Below, in pieces: positions 1-14,398 of a stretch of 64,000 nt of DNA (positions are counted from its first letter, which is position 1; every line of letters begins with the position of its first letter). The notes under the pieces were generated by a model. The model saw only the letters and a program-made list of their open reading frames with translations, was not told where the DNA came from and did not search any database. A program made the position numbers and the translations under genes. The stretch is from Scylla paramamosain. Taxonomy: Eukaryota; Arthropoda; Malacostraca; Decapoda; Portunidae. The stretch spans positions 11,862,806-11,926,805 of the forward strand of contig NC_087156.1 in the NCBI RefSeq assembly GCF_035594125.1. The letters run 5' to 3'.

Positions 1-4271
<4,271 letters not shown>

Positions 4272-6980
4272 GCACGTTTCGTTTCTTTTCCACATATAGT
4301 ATGGTTTGGATGCACTGAAAATACATGTTTTTTGAAATGGTGTTCGGTTTTTCCACATAGCAGGTATTCACACGTTTTAGCGTTTTGGTACCAAAGAAAC
4401 TCAAAACATACATAATATACGTTTCTCATAAATTCCTTTCTTTTCTCCATATGGGGTGATTTTCAAACATTTTAGCGTTTTGGTACATAATGTGAAAAAA
4501 ACACTCAAAAAGCACATTTTTGGTAATTTTGTTATCTTTCATCCTTTTTAGCGTTTTGGTATCTAAAAAGCTCTAAAACTCTCATAATACATGGTTCTTG
4601 TAATGTTTTTTTTTTTTCGTTTCCTAATAGTGCTTTCCATGCATTTTAATTTTTTTCTACGTAAGAGACTCAAAAAACCTTCAAAATACATTTTTTTTTC
4701 CGTTTCTCTGTCAAGCGTGTTTTGCATGTGTTTTAGGGTCTTAGTAGGTAAGTAGCTCAAAAACACTCAAAAGTTACAAGGTTTCATTTCCTATATAGTG
4801 AGCTTTCGATGCTTTTTCGCGTTTTCGTGACAAGCATGGCTATAAACATTCAAAAGACATGTTACTGGAAATGTTGTTTCGTTGCCCAGTACATGGTGCT
4901 TCACATACTTTTAGCGTTTTAGTACATAACATTGTGAAAAAAAAAAAAAATCAAAACACACTTTTTTGGTAATTTTGATCTTTTTATTTATATAGAGTGC
5001 TATTCGTATTTAGGTACCTAAGAAGCTCTAAAACACTCAAATTACTCGTTTCTCGTATTATCTTTTCGGTTCATTATATAGGATACTTTGCATCCATTTT
5101 GACGTTTTTCTATGTAACAAGCTCAAAAACTCTAAACACACGTTTTTTGATAAAGTTGTTCTGTTCCCCATTAAGGGTATTTTACATGTGTTTTCGCGTT
5201 TTGGTACATAACTAGCTCAAAAACACTCAAAATACACGTTTTTGGTTAAGTCATTTTGTTTTTCCATATTTGGTGCTTTGCATTCTTTTGGTATTTTGGT
5301 GCTCAATACGTTCATAAACACTGAAAAGATACGTTCCTTTAACAATGTTAAAAACGCTTAAAAACATGTTTTTGATAATGTTGTTCTGTTTCTCCATGAA
5401 GAGTGCTATTCACAAGCATTAGCGTTTTGGTACCTAAGAAACTAAGAAAACAATAAAGAAAAAAACAATGCACATTTCTCAAAATATACTTTCTTTTTTC
5501 CATATATGGTGCTTTGCAATCATTTTGGCGTTTTTTTTTAGATAACAAGCTAAAAAGACTCAAATATCACGTTATTGTGTTTCTCCACAAATTTTGTATG
5601 CGTTTTAACGTTTTGGTACGTAAGAAGCTCAAAAACACTCAAAAGACACTTTCTTGGTGATGTTTTTATTCCCATATAGGGTTATTCCCCTGCTATCTGG
5701 CGGTTTGGTGCCTACCACTCTCAAAAACATTCAAAACACATCTTTTCTCGTAATGTCCTTTCGTTTCCGCACATAGGAGCCTTTGGTCCTATAATAATAC
5801 ACGTGTCTCGTAATGTCCTTTTCTTTCTCCATATAGAGTGCTTTCCATGCATTCTGGCGTTTTTTGTAAGGAAAAAAAATAATAATTTTTCTTTTTTTTT
5901 TTTGTAATGTTATTCTTTTCTCTATAAAGGGTGTTTTACATGCGTTTTAAGGATTTTGAAAATATTCAAAAGACACGTTTTTGGTGATGTTGTTTTGTAT
6001 TCCCATATCCGGTGTTTTGAATGCTATTTAGCGTTTTGTTGCTTAACACGCTGAAAATCACGCAAAAGACGTTTCTGGAATTATAGTTTCATTTCCCTAT
6101 ATAGGGAATTTTGCATCCATTTTGGCGTTTTGGTACCTAACACTGTAAAGAATATTTTAATTACACGTTTTTGGTAATGTCATTTTTCTCCATAGAACGC
6201 TATTTATGCGTATTAGCGTTTTGGTACCTAAGAAGCTCTAAAACACTTATAATACACGTTTTTCGTAATGTCCTTTGGTTTCGCCATATAGGGTGCTATG
6301 CATGCATTTTTAGTGTTTCGTTACATAACATGGTGAAAAACACTCAAAAACCACGTTTTTGGTAATGTTATTATGTTTCTCCATTAAGAGTGCTATTCAG
6401 TTGATCTAATGTTTTGTACTTTAAGAAACTCAGACACTCATAATACACGTTTCTCGTAATTTCCTTCCGTAATTTCGTAATTTCGTAATTTCCTTTCCTT
6501 TTCGTTTCCCCTTTGCATGTTTTTTGGTGTTTTTGTATGTAACAAGCTCAAAACACTCAAAATACACGTTTTTGGTGATGTTATTCTGTTCCTCCATAAA
6601 AGGTGTTTTGGATGTGTTTTAGCATTTTGGAACGTAAGAAGCAAACGCTTAAAAGACACGTTTTTGGTGATGTTATGTTGTATTCTCATATAGGATACTT
6701 TCCATGCTAATTAGGATGCGGTTTCATTTACCCCTGTAGAGGAATTTGCAAGCACTTTGGCATTTTATAACCTAACAATGTGAAAAACACACAAATTACA
6801 CGTTTTTTTTTCGTAATTATGTACTGTTTCTCCAAAACAGTGTGCTACTCATTCGTTTTAGCGTTTTCGAGCCAAAGAAGCGCAAAATAACTCATAATAC
6901 ACGTTTCTCGTAATATCTTTTCGTTTCCCCATATAGGATGCTTTTGCATGCATTTTGTCGTTTCGGTACCTGAGATGGTT

Positions 6981-6982
<2 letters not shown>

Positions 6983-7050
<68 letters not shown>
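6983..7050. repeat. (AC)34 microsatellite
   Basis: A pure AC dinucleotide run of 68 bp is embedded in an a-type monomer just after GGTACCTGAGATGGTTAA. It probably grew from the ACACTCAAAATACAC segment that each monomer contains at this place. Open reading frames of 85-99 codons across it on the minus strand read C-V repeats and are artefacts. Confidence 0.98.
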
Positions 7051-7055
<5 letters not shown>

Positions 7056-7092
7056 AAAAAAAATAAATAAAAAAAATAAATAAATAAATAAA
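7051..7092. repeat. A-rich AAAT low-complexity tract
   Basis: A poly(A) run of 13 followed by AAAT/AAATA repeats directly abuts the AC tract and leads into CTCCATTAAGAGTGCTG of the next monomer boundary. It resembles the A-rich/TTTA-rich segment found in monomer 11 of the 11-mer repeat. There are no target-site duplications, so I do not read it as a retroelement tail. Confidence 0.85.
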
Positions 7093-7350
7093 ATTTCTCC
7101 ATTAAGAGTGCTGTTCACGCTTTGTAGCGTTTTGGTACCTAAGAAACTCAAAAACACTCATAATAAGTGTTTTTGTAATGTCGTTTTGCTTCATCATATG
7201 TGGTGCTTTGGATGCATTTTGGTCTTTTTGTACGTAAGAAGCTGAAAAACACTAGAAATAGCCGTTTTTTTATTTTATTTTTTTTTTATTTATGAAATAC
7301 ACGTTACTTTATGATGGTTGTTTTGCACGCATTTTAGCGTCTTGGTATAC

Positions 7351-7860
7351 ACAGAACATTACTAAAAACGTTTATTTTGAGTGTTTTTCACAATTTTATG
7401 TACCAAAACGTCAAAATGCCTCCAGAGCACCATCTATGGGAAAATTAAACGACATTTCCAGAAACATGTCTTTTGAGTGTTGATGAACGTGGTAGGTACC
7501 AAAGTTATAAAAAGCATGGAAAGCTACCTATATGAAAGAACAAGACAACCAAAAATTTATCTTTTGGGTATTTTCAGCTACTTACGTACCATAACGCTGA
7601 GATGTATGCAAAACACCCTTTATTACAATAAACAATTTTTTTTCTTTTTACATATAAAAAGAAACATAAATGCATGCAAAATACTTTGCAAGGGGAAACG
7701 AAAAGACATTAAAGGAATTTTTATTGAGTGTTTTTTTTTTTATTTATAAGGTACCAAGACCTATTTGACACATTGAAGAGCACTCAATATAGAGAAAAGA
7801 ACAAAATTACAAAAATGTGCTTTTTGAGTGTTTTTCACATTGTTAGGTAAGAAAACACTC
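7351..7860 (-). repeat. Inverted satellite block between arrays II and III
   Basis: At about 7,350 the sequence switches from + monomers (…GCGTCTTGGTATAC) to - monomers (ACAGAACATTACTAAAAACG…). It returns to + at about 7,860. The block holds about five diverged monomers, including the readable boundaries TTTTGAGTGTTTTTCAC, GTACCAAAACGTCAAAATGC and GTAGGTACCAAAG. The block lies exactly where the array changes from the decayed five-type cycle to the homogeneous 11-mer HOR. The right junction falls inside a perfect short palindrome (7,854-7,873). Junction positions are read by eye and good to about 10 bp. Confidence 0.8.
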
Positions 7861-7873
7861 TATAAAGAGTGTT
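7854..7873. repeat. Palindrome at inversion junction
   Basis: AACACTCT-ATAA-AGAGTGTT is a perfect 8-bp inverted repeat with a 4-nt loop. The left arm belongs to the inverted (-) block and the right arm to the first unit of the 11-mer array, so the orientation change happens within the palindrome. This is what annealing of short inverted homologies at a break would leave. Confidence 0.8.
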
Positions 7874-10800
7874 ATTTGTGGGTTTTAGCTTTTTCATACA
7901 TAACGAACTTAAAAAAAACTCATAATACACGTTTCTCGTAACATCCTTTCATTTTCCAAACATAGGATTCTTTGCATGTATTTAGGCGTTTTTATAGGTA
8001 ACATGATCAAAAACACTCAAAATACATGTTTCTGGTAATGTTATTCTGTTTCTCCATAAAGGGTGATTTGCATGCGTTTTAGCGTTTTGGTATGTAAGAA
8101 GCTCAAAAACACGTAAAGGCTGGTTCTTGGTAAAAGTTGGTTTTATTCCCATATAATGTGATTGCCCTCCTTTTTAGTGCTTTATTGCCTATCACGCTCA
8201 AAAACACTCAAAAGACACTTTTCTGGTAATGTCATTTTTTTTCCCACATAAAGCTAATTTCGCATGCAATTTTTGGTTTTGGTAACGAAGAATGTGAAAA
8301 GCACTCAAAATACATGCATTTGGTAAAGTTGTTCTGTATTCTCAATTAAGAGTGTTATTTCTGAGTTTAAGCATTTTGGTATCTAAGAAACTTCTCCATA
8401 TATACCGAGTTTTTGCGATTTTTGCCTTGTGGCTGTTGTAAAACTATAAAACACTTATTATACACGTTTCTTGTAATGTCCTTTTGTATCCCAATATAGA
8501 GTGCTTTCCATCCATTTTCGCGTTTATTGAAGGTAAGAAGCTCAAAAACACTCAAAATATACCTTTTTGGTAATGTTATTCTATTTCTCCATATTCGTTG
8601 GTTTGCATCCGTTTTAGCGTTTTTCTACGTAAAACACTGAAAAGACACGTTTTCAGTAATTTTGTGATGGATTCCCACATTGAGTGACTTCCATATTATT
8701 TATCGTTTTGGTGCCTAACATGCTGAAAAAAAAACACAAAAACAGGTTTCTGGTAAGGTCGTTTAATTTCCCCATATAGGTGGCTTTGCATGCACTTTAG
8801 AGTTTGGTACATAACAGTCCGAAAAAAAGCTAAAATTAACTTTTTTTCATAATGTTCTTTTTTCACATAATTTCCCTGAATTTTTGGCAGAATTTTGGCA
8901 TCTCGGTACCTATGAAGATGAATAAAAAAAATCCTATTTTTTATTTATTTATTTATTTATTTTTCTCTATAAAGAGTGTTATTTGTGGGTTTTAGCTTTT
9001 TGGTACTTAAAGAACTCAAAAACACTCATAATACACGTTTCTCGAAATGTCCTTTCGTTTCCCAAACATAAGATTCTTTGCATGTATTTAAGCGTTTTTA
9101 TAGGTAACATGATCAAAAACACTCAAAATACATGTTTTTGGTAATGTTATTCTGTTTCTAAATAAAGGGTGTTTTGCATGCGTTTTAGCGTTTTGGTATA
9201 TAAGGAGCTCAAAAACATTTAGAAAAAACACTTGGTAAAAGTTGGTTTTATTCCCATGTAATGTGATTGCCCTGCTTTTTAGTGCTTTATTGCCTATCAT
9301 GCTAAAAAAAAAAAAAAAAAAACACTTAAAAGACACTTTTCTGGTAATGTCATTTTTTTCCCACATAAAGCTACTTTCACATGCAATTTGGGGTTTTGGT
9401 AACTAAGAATGTGAAAAACACTCAAAACACACGCATTTGGTAAGGTTGTTCTGTTTCTCAATTAAGAGTGTTATTCAGGAGTTTCACCATTTTGGTATCT
9501 AGGAAACTTCTCCATATATATGAGTTTTTGCGTTTTTTGCCTTGTGATTCTTGAGAATCTATAAAACACTCATTATACACGTTTCTCGTAATGTCCTTTT
9601 GTTAACCAATAGAGAAAGCTTTGCATCGATTTTCGCGTTTTTTGTAAGTAAAAAGCTCAAAAAACACTCCAATTATACCTTTTTGGTAATCTTATTCTAT
9701 TTCTTCATATTGGTTGGTTTGCATCCGTTTTAGCATTTTTTTACGTAAAACACGAAAAAGACACGTCTAAAGTAATTTTGTTTTGGATTCCCACATAGAA
9801 TGACTTCAATATTATTTATTGTTTTGGTGACTAATATGCTGAAAAACACTAGAAACACAGGTTTCTCGTAAAGTCGTTTAATTCGCCCATATAGTTGGCT
9901 TTGCATGCACTACATAGTTTGGTACATAACAGTCGGAAAAAAAGCTAAAATTAACTTTTTTGATAATATTCTTTTTACACATAATTTCCCTGAATTTTGC
10001 CAGAATTTTGGCATCTCAGTACCTATGAAGAAGAATAAAAAAAAAATCCTATTTTTTTTTATTATTTCTTTATTTTTCTCTATAAAGAGGTTTTAGCTTT
10101 TTGGTACTTATGGAACTTAAAAACACGCATAATACATGTTTCTCGTAATGTCCTTTCGTTTCCCAGACATAGGGTTATTTGCATGTATTTAAGCGTTTTT
10201 AGAGGTAACATGATCAAAAACACTCAAAATACATGTTTTTGGTAATGTTAATCTGTTTCTCCATAAAGGGTGTTTTGCATGTGTTTTAGCGTTTTGGTAT
10301 ATAAGGAGATAAAAAACACTTAAATGCAAGTTCTTGGTAAAAGTTGGTTTTATTCCCATGTAATGTGATTGCCCTCCTTTTTAGTGCTTTATTGCCTCTC
10401 TCAAAAACCCTCAAAAGACACTTTACTGGTAATGTCATTTTTTTTCCCACATAAAGCTAGTTTCGCATGCAATTTGGGGTTCTAGTAACTAAGAATGTGA
10501 AAAACACTCAAAATACACGCATTTAGTAATGTTATTCTGTTTCTTAATTAAGAGTGTTATTCAGGAGTTTCAGCATTTTGGTATCTAAGAAACTTCTCCA
10601 TATACACTAGTTTTTGCGTTTTTTGCCTCGTGGTTCTTGTGAAACTATATAATACACATTATACACGTTTCTCGTAATGTCTTTTTGTTTCCCAATATAG
10701 AGTGCTTTGCATCCATTTTCGCGTTTTTTTTTTTTGTTGGTTACAAGCTCAAAAACTCTTAAAATATACCTTTTTGGTAATGTTATTCTATTTCTTAATA

Positions 10801-12570
10801 TTGGTCTGTTTGCATCCGTTTTAGCATTTTTTTACGTAAAACACTGAAAAGACACGTTTTCAGTAATTTTGTTTTGGATTCCCATATAGAGTGTCTTCCA
10901 TATTATTGATCGTTTTGGTGCCTAACATGCTGAAAAACACTCAAAAGCCAGTTTTCTTGTAAAGTTGTTTAATTTCCCCAAATAGATGGATATGCATGCA
11001 CTTTAGTGTTTGGTACATAACAATCCGAAAAAAAAAGCTAAAATTAACTTTTTCGATAATGTTCTTTTATCCACATAATTTCCCTGAATTTTAACAGAAT
11101 TTTGGAATCTTGGTACCTATGAAGATGAAGAACAAAAAAAAAAAAATTCATTTTAGTTTATTTCATTTATTTATTTATTTATTTTTTTTTTTTTGTTTCT
11201 TTATAAAGAGTGTTATTTGTGGGTTTTAGCTTTTTGGTATTTAAGTAACTTAAAAACACTTATAATACACGTTTCTCGTAATGTCCTTTCGTTTCCCAAA
11301 CATAGGATTCTTTGCATGTATTTAAGCGTTTTTATAGGTAACATGATCAAAAACACTCAAATTACATGTTTTTTGTAATGTTATTGTGTTTCTCCATAAA
11401 GGATTTTTTGCATTCGTTTTAGCGTTTTGGTATGTAAGGAGCTCAAAAAAATTTATCGGCAAGTTCTTGGTAAAAGTTTGTTTTATTCACATGTAATGTG
11501 ATTGGCCTTCTTTTAAGTACTTTATTGCCTAACACGCTCATAAACACTCAAAAGACATTTTCTGGCAATATAATTTTTTACCACATAAACCTAGTTTCAC
11601 ATGCAATTTCGTGTTTTGGTAACTAAGAATGTGAAAAACACTCAAAATACACTCATTTGGTAAGGTTGTTCTGTATATCAATCAAGAGTGTTATTCATGA
11701 GTTTCAGCATTTTGGTATCTAAGAAACATTTGCCTTGTGGTTGTTGTGAAACTATAAAACACTCATTATACAGGTTTCTCGTAATGTCCTTTTGTTTCCC
11801 AATATAGAGTGCTTTGCATCCATTTTCGAGTTTTTTGTAGGTAACAGGCTCAAAATCACTCAAAATATACCTTTTTGGCATGTAATGGCATGCAATTTTG
11901 GCATGCAATTTAGGTTTTGGTACATAACTGTCCGAAAAAAAGCTAAAATTAACTTTTTTGATAATGTTCTTTTTTCCACATAATTTCCCTGAATTTTGCC
12001 AGAATTTTGGCATCTCGGTACCTATGAAGAAAAATAACAAAAAAAAAGAAAATTATTTTTTTCCTCTATAAAGAGTGTTATTTGTGGGTTCTAGCTTTTT
12101 GGTGCTTAAGGAATTTAATAACAATCATAATACACGTTTCTCGTAATGTCCTTTCGTTTCCCAAACATAGGGTTCTTTCCATGTATTTAAGCGTTTTTAT
12201 AGGTAACATGATCAAAAACACTCAAAATACATGTTTTTGGTAATTTTATTTTGTTTCTTCATAAAAGGTGTTTTGCATGCGTTTTAGCGTTTTGGTATGT
12301 TAGGAGCTCAAAAACACTTAAAGGCACGTTCTTGGAAAAAGTTGGTTTTATTCCCATGTAATGTGATTGCCCTGCTTTTTAGTGCTTTATTACCTAACAC
12401 GCTCAAAAACACTCAAAAGACACTTTTTTGGAAATGTCTTTTTTTTTCTTTCCACATAAAGCTAGTTTCGTATGCAATTTGGGGTTTTGGTAACCAAGAA
12501 TGTGAAAAACACTCAAAATACACGCATTTGGTAAGATTGTTCTGTTTCTCAATTAAGAGTGTTATTCATG
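7861..12570 (+). repeat. Array III: 11-monomer higher-order repeat (~1.1 kb period)
   Basis: Here the satellite is organised as a homogeneous higher-order repeat. Monomer 1 (GGGTTTTAGCTTTTTGG) starts near 7,879, 8,987, 10,089, 11,221 and 12,086, giving spacings of about 1,107, 1,102, 1,132 and 865 bp. The marker CAGAATTTTGGCATCT of monomers 10/11 recurs in step (near 8,888, 10,001, 11,095 and 12,000). Equivalent monomers in successive units are far more similar to each other than to their neighbours within a unit. The short last unit has lost monomers 8-9 through a 7/10 fusion near 11,870-11,930. The final monomer (from about 12,570) lacks the extra segment of monomer 6 and grades into the five-type cycle. 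No genes were seen. Confidence 0.9.
8987..10088 (+). repeat. Reference unit of the 11-mer HOR, dissected
   Basis: One complete unit, divided at the conserved GCAT/CAT boundary. M1 8,987-9,083 (97 bp, type e); M2 9,084-9,179 (96, a); M3 9,180-9,274 (95, b); M4 9,275-9,382 (108, c, with an A-run expansion); M5 9,383-9,478 (96, d); M6 9,479-9,626 (148, e plus an extra part-monomer); M7 9,627-9,724 (98, a); M8 9,725-9,810 (86, b); M9 9,811-9,906 (96, c); M10 9,907-10,003 (97, d); M11 10,004-10,088 (85 here, A/T-rich, length-variable). Type calls rest on shared words: CTCATAATACACG or CTCATTATACACG with CGTAATGTCC in e; ACAAGCTC or ACATGATC with TTATTCT in a; TTTTATTCCCAT or TTTGGATTCCCA in b; GCCTAACA with GGTAATGTC or GGTAAAGTC in c. 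Boundaries are by eye. Confidence 0.8.
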
Positions 12571-12729
12571 AGTTTCAGCGTTTTGGTATCTAAGAATCTC
12601 AAAAACACTTATAATGCACGTTTCTCGTAATGTCCCTTTTTTTCCTCATTTAGGGTGCTTTGCATGCATTTTGGCATTATTTTTCACGGAATAGCTGAAA
12701 AACACTGAAAATACACGCTTTTGGTAATG
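12571..12729 (+). repeat. Two satellite monomers of five-type character at the LINE 3' flank
   Basis: An e-type monomer (GTATCTAAGAATCTCAAAAA, CTCGTAATGTCC) is followed by a broken a-type monomer (GCATTTTGGCATTA, GCTGAAAAACACTG, TTTTGGTAATG). The a-type monomer stops abruptly at 12,729 where the LINE begins. The other half of a comparable monomer (TCTCCATAAAGGGTGTTTTGC) resumes after the LINE at about 14,405, so the element probably landed inside a single a-type monomer. Confidence 0.75.
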
Positions 12730-12748
12730 AGAACATAAGAACATAAGA
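12730..12748 (-). repeat. LINE 3' tail: GAACATAA-type octanucleotide tandem
   Basis: On the + strand the element starts AGAACATAAGAACATAAGAA, about two and a half copies of an 8-bp word. On the element's own strand this is its 3' terminus. CR1-related LINEs typically end in short tandem words rather than poly(A), so this supports both the classification and the minus-strand orientation. Confidence 0.75.
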
Positions 12749-12826
12749 AATAAGTAAATATGCAAGAAGGCATCAGGCCTACACGTGGCAGTACTTGTAT
12801 GAAATATGCCTACGTATTTCCACCTA

Positions 12827-14398
12827 TCATCCCCATCTATAAATGTGTAATTTTCTCTTACAGTTGCGAAATGCCTCAGGACTAACAGCTTGATTACTAA
12901 GTCCCTTCCAATCATCTACTACTGTATTTGAAAACCAATTCCTTCCTGTTTCCTTTTTGAACATCAAGTTTTCAGGCTCAAGCCTGAAAACTTGATGTTC
13001 TATTTTTCTTGTTCTATCATGGTTACAGATTCTAAGAATTTTCCTTATGTTCCCCTTGTTATAACCCATATACCACTTAAAGACTTCTCTCAGGTCCACT
13101 CTTAACTTACGTCTCTCTAAAGAATATAAATTTAACAGCTTGAATCTCGCTTCGTAAGGAATACTCCTCATCCCCTGTATCCTTTTAGTCATTCTCCTTT
13201 GAAGTGATTCTAATAGACCTTTATCCTTCCTGTGATGTGGTGACCAGAATAGGACAGCGTAGTCTAGATGAAGTCTGACTAGCGCTAAATGTAACTTTAA
13301 TATTACTTCGGGAGTTTTACTTTTAGCACTCCTGAAAATGAATCATAATACACTATTTGCTTTGTTTCTGGCCTCTTTGCATTGCTTTCTTAGACGGAGT
13401 TCAGAGCTAACTTTAAATCTCAAATCTTTTTCTTACCCTGAACCTACCAGAACTTGGTTGTTCATTGTGTAAATACTTTGTGGGTTTCTTCTACTTATGC
13501 TAAGTGCTTTGCATTTGTTGATATTAAACTGCATTTGCCATCTGTCTGTCCATTCGTTCATCCTATCCAAATCTGCCTGCAAGGCGATGGTATGCTATTC
13601 TGACCTAATTAATCTACATACTCTCGTGTCATCCGCAAATTTACTAACAACACTACTAATTCCACTATCCAAGTCATTGACATATATTACAAACAACATC
13701 GGCCCTAATACTAATAATCCCTTTGTCACCCCACTAATTACTTGACCCCACTCGGATTTAGAGCCGTTTATTACAACACTCTGTCGCCTGCCGCTTGGCC
13801 ATGACTTTATCCAGATTACTTATAACCTTTTTCCAATTCTTAAATACTCTGGAATATATTTCATCTGGTCCTGGTGACTTGAACTTTTCAGCTTATCTAT
13901 CTCTTGTTCCACTATCTCTTTAGTTATGGTAATATCTGTCAGCTTCTCATTTTTTTCTACTCTAAATATCTTGTCACTATTCGGCAAATTCTGCATGTTT
14001 TCCTGGGCAAAGACAGTTAAAAAATACTCGTTCACAATTTTACTAATCTCCTCTCAACAACTAAGCAGGTCCCATTCTGCTGTCTTTAAGGTACTATTGT
14101 TTCTCTATTCTTCGTCTTATATGCCTAATAAAATCCCTTGGGGTCCTTCTTCGCTTGGCTGGCTACCTTTAATTCATAACTATTTTTAGCTTTCCTTGTT
14201 AAACTCCTGACTTTTCTAATTCATTATATTATGGCCTTAAAACCACTTCCCCTGTCTTTAATCTCATATATACTTCTCTTTCGCCCTTTGTAGTGTTTTA
14301 ACCTCAGTCATCCATTTAGGACCATTTTTCTGTGATCTTATTCTTCTGTAAGGGATGTTCCCTAACTGTCCTGAATGTAATTTATCAACGAAATATTT
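12827..14398 (-). pseudogene. Reverse transcriptase pseudogene of the LINE
   Basis: Minus-strand remnant of a LINE ORF2-like protein. In known elements this enzyme copies the element's RNA at a nicked genomic target. Visible pieces, in protein order: upstream linker at about 14,225-14,398 (KYFVDKLHSGQLGNI); linker/fingers at 13,820-14,035 (NEYFLTVFAQENM… ITKEIVEQEIDKLKSS); the PGPDE motif one frame away at 13,860-13,874; SGRRQ at about 13,780-13,795; motif B relic at about 13,705-13,745; catalytic FADDTR at 13,622-13,639; thumb at about 13,537-13,590; C-terminal region at 12,827-13,192 with one open frame ending at a stop near 12,827. The segment normally holding motif A (the F.KAFD region, with the first catalytic aspartate) is missing between PGPDE and SGRRQ, which lie only about 70 bp apart. 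Together with internal stops (for example after VCRLIRSE and after NNQVLVGSG), it cannot encode an active enzyme. Confidence 0.85.
12959..13000. repeat. Perfect 20-bp inverted repeat (hairpin) inside the LINE
   Basis: GAACATCAAGTTTTCAGGCT is followed by a 2-nt gap (CA) and its exact reverse complement. The minus-strand reading frame passes through it (HQVFRLEPENLMF), between the regions equivalent to a D-R-T-R motif and the FSNTVVDDW block. Within an element this mutated, a perfect 20-bp match implies the palindrome is much younger than the element or has been kept identical. Confidence 0.93.

Larger units (their letters stand above)
4272..7350 (+). repeat. Array II: decayed five-type satellite array, + orientation
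   Basis: Tandem monomers run in the majority orientation. The order of variants is a recurring cycle. Type a has AACAAGCTC with CATAAAGGGTG. Type b has ACGTAAGAAGC with TGTATTCCCATA. Type c has GGTGCCTAACACGC. Type d has CTAACAATGTGAAAAAC with GAGTGCTATTCAT. Type e has CTCATAATACACG with CTCGTAATGTCC. The cycle can be followed from about 5,590 to 6,980, with truncated copies (the c-type near 6,705 has lost its middle). Near 6,468-6,491 there is a small local tandem of CGTAATTT. Divergence and indels are much higher than in the 11-mer arrays, so this looks like an older, no longer homogenised layer. No gene was seen. Confidence 0.85.
12730..14398 (-). mobile_element. Degenerate CR1/Jockey-like non-LTR retrotransposon (LINE), 5'-truncated
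   Basis: This is the only long non-satellite stretch in the window, and its base composition is visibly less A+T-skewed. On the minus strand it decodes, across several frames, to the reverse transcriptase part of a LINE. The order is linker, PGPDE, SGRRQ, a degenerate SGV..G…VLGP, FADDTR, a thumb-like LQADLDRMNEWTDRW, LHLDYAVLFWSP, and a C-terminal RRK..VDLREVFK followed by FSNTVVDDW. A short 3' UTR ends in TTCTTATGTTCTTATGTTCT, an octanucleotide tandem and a common style of CR1-clade 3' end. There is no endonuclease domain, so the copy is 5'-truncated. Many stops and frameshifts show it is dead. The ends are set by where satellite sequence stops (12,729) and resumes (about 14,398-14,404). 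I found no convincing target-site duplication. Confidence 0.88.

Noticed and set aside
7051..7092. Poly(A)/AAAT tract as the tail of a retroelement
   Set aside because: There is no element body upstream, no target-site duplication, and similar tracts are intrinsic to monomer 11.
4272..7350. Telomeric or rDNA-spacer origin of the repeats
   Set aside because: No short G-rich telomere word array and no rRNA-like sequence were seen anywhere in the window.
12827..13192. A functional gene from the 121-codon open frame on the minus strand
   Set aside because: It is only the C-terminal end of the reverse transcriptase remnant; the upstream part is broken by frameshifts, stops and loss of motif A.
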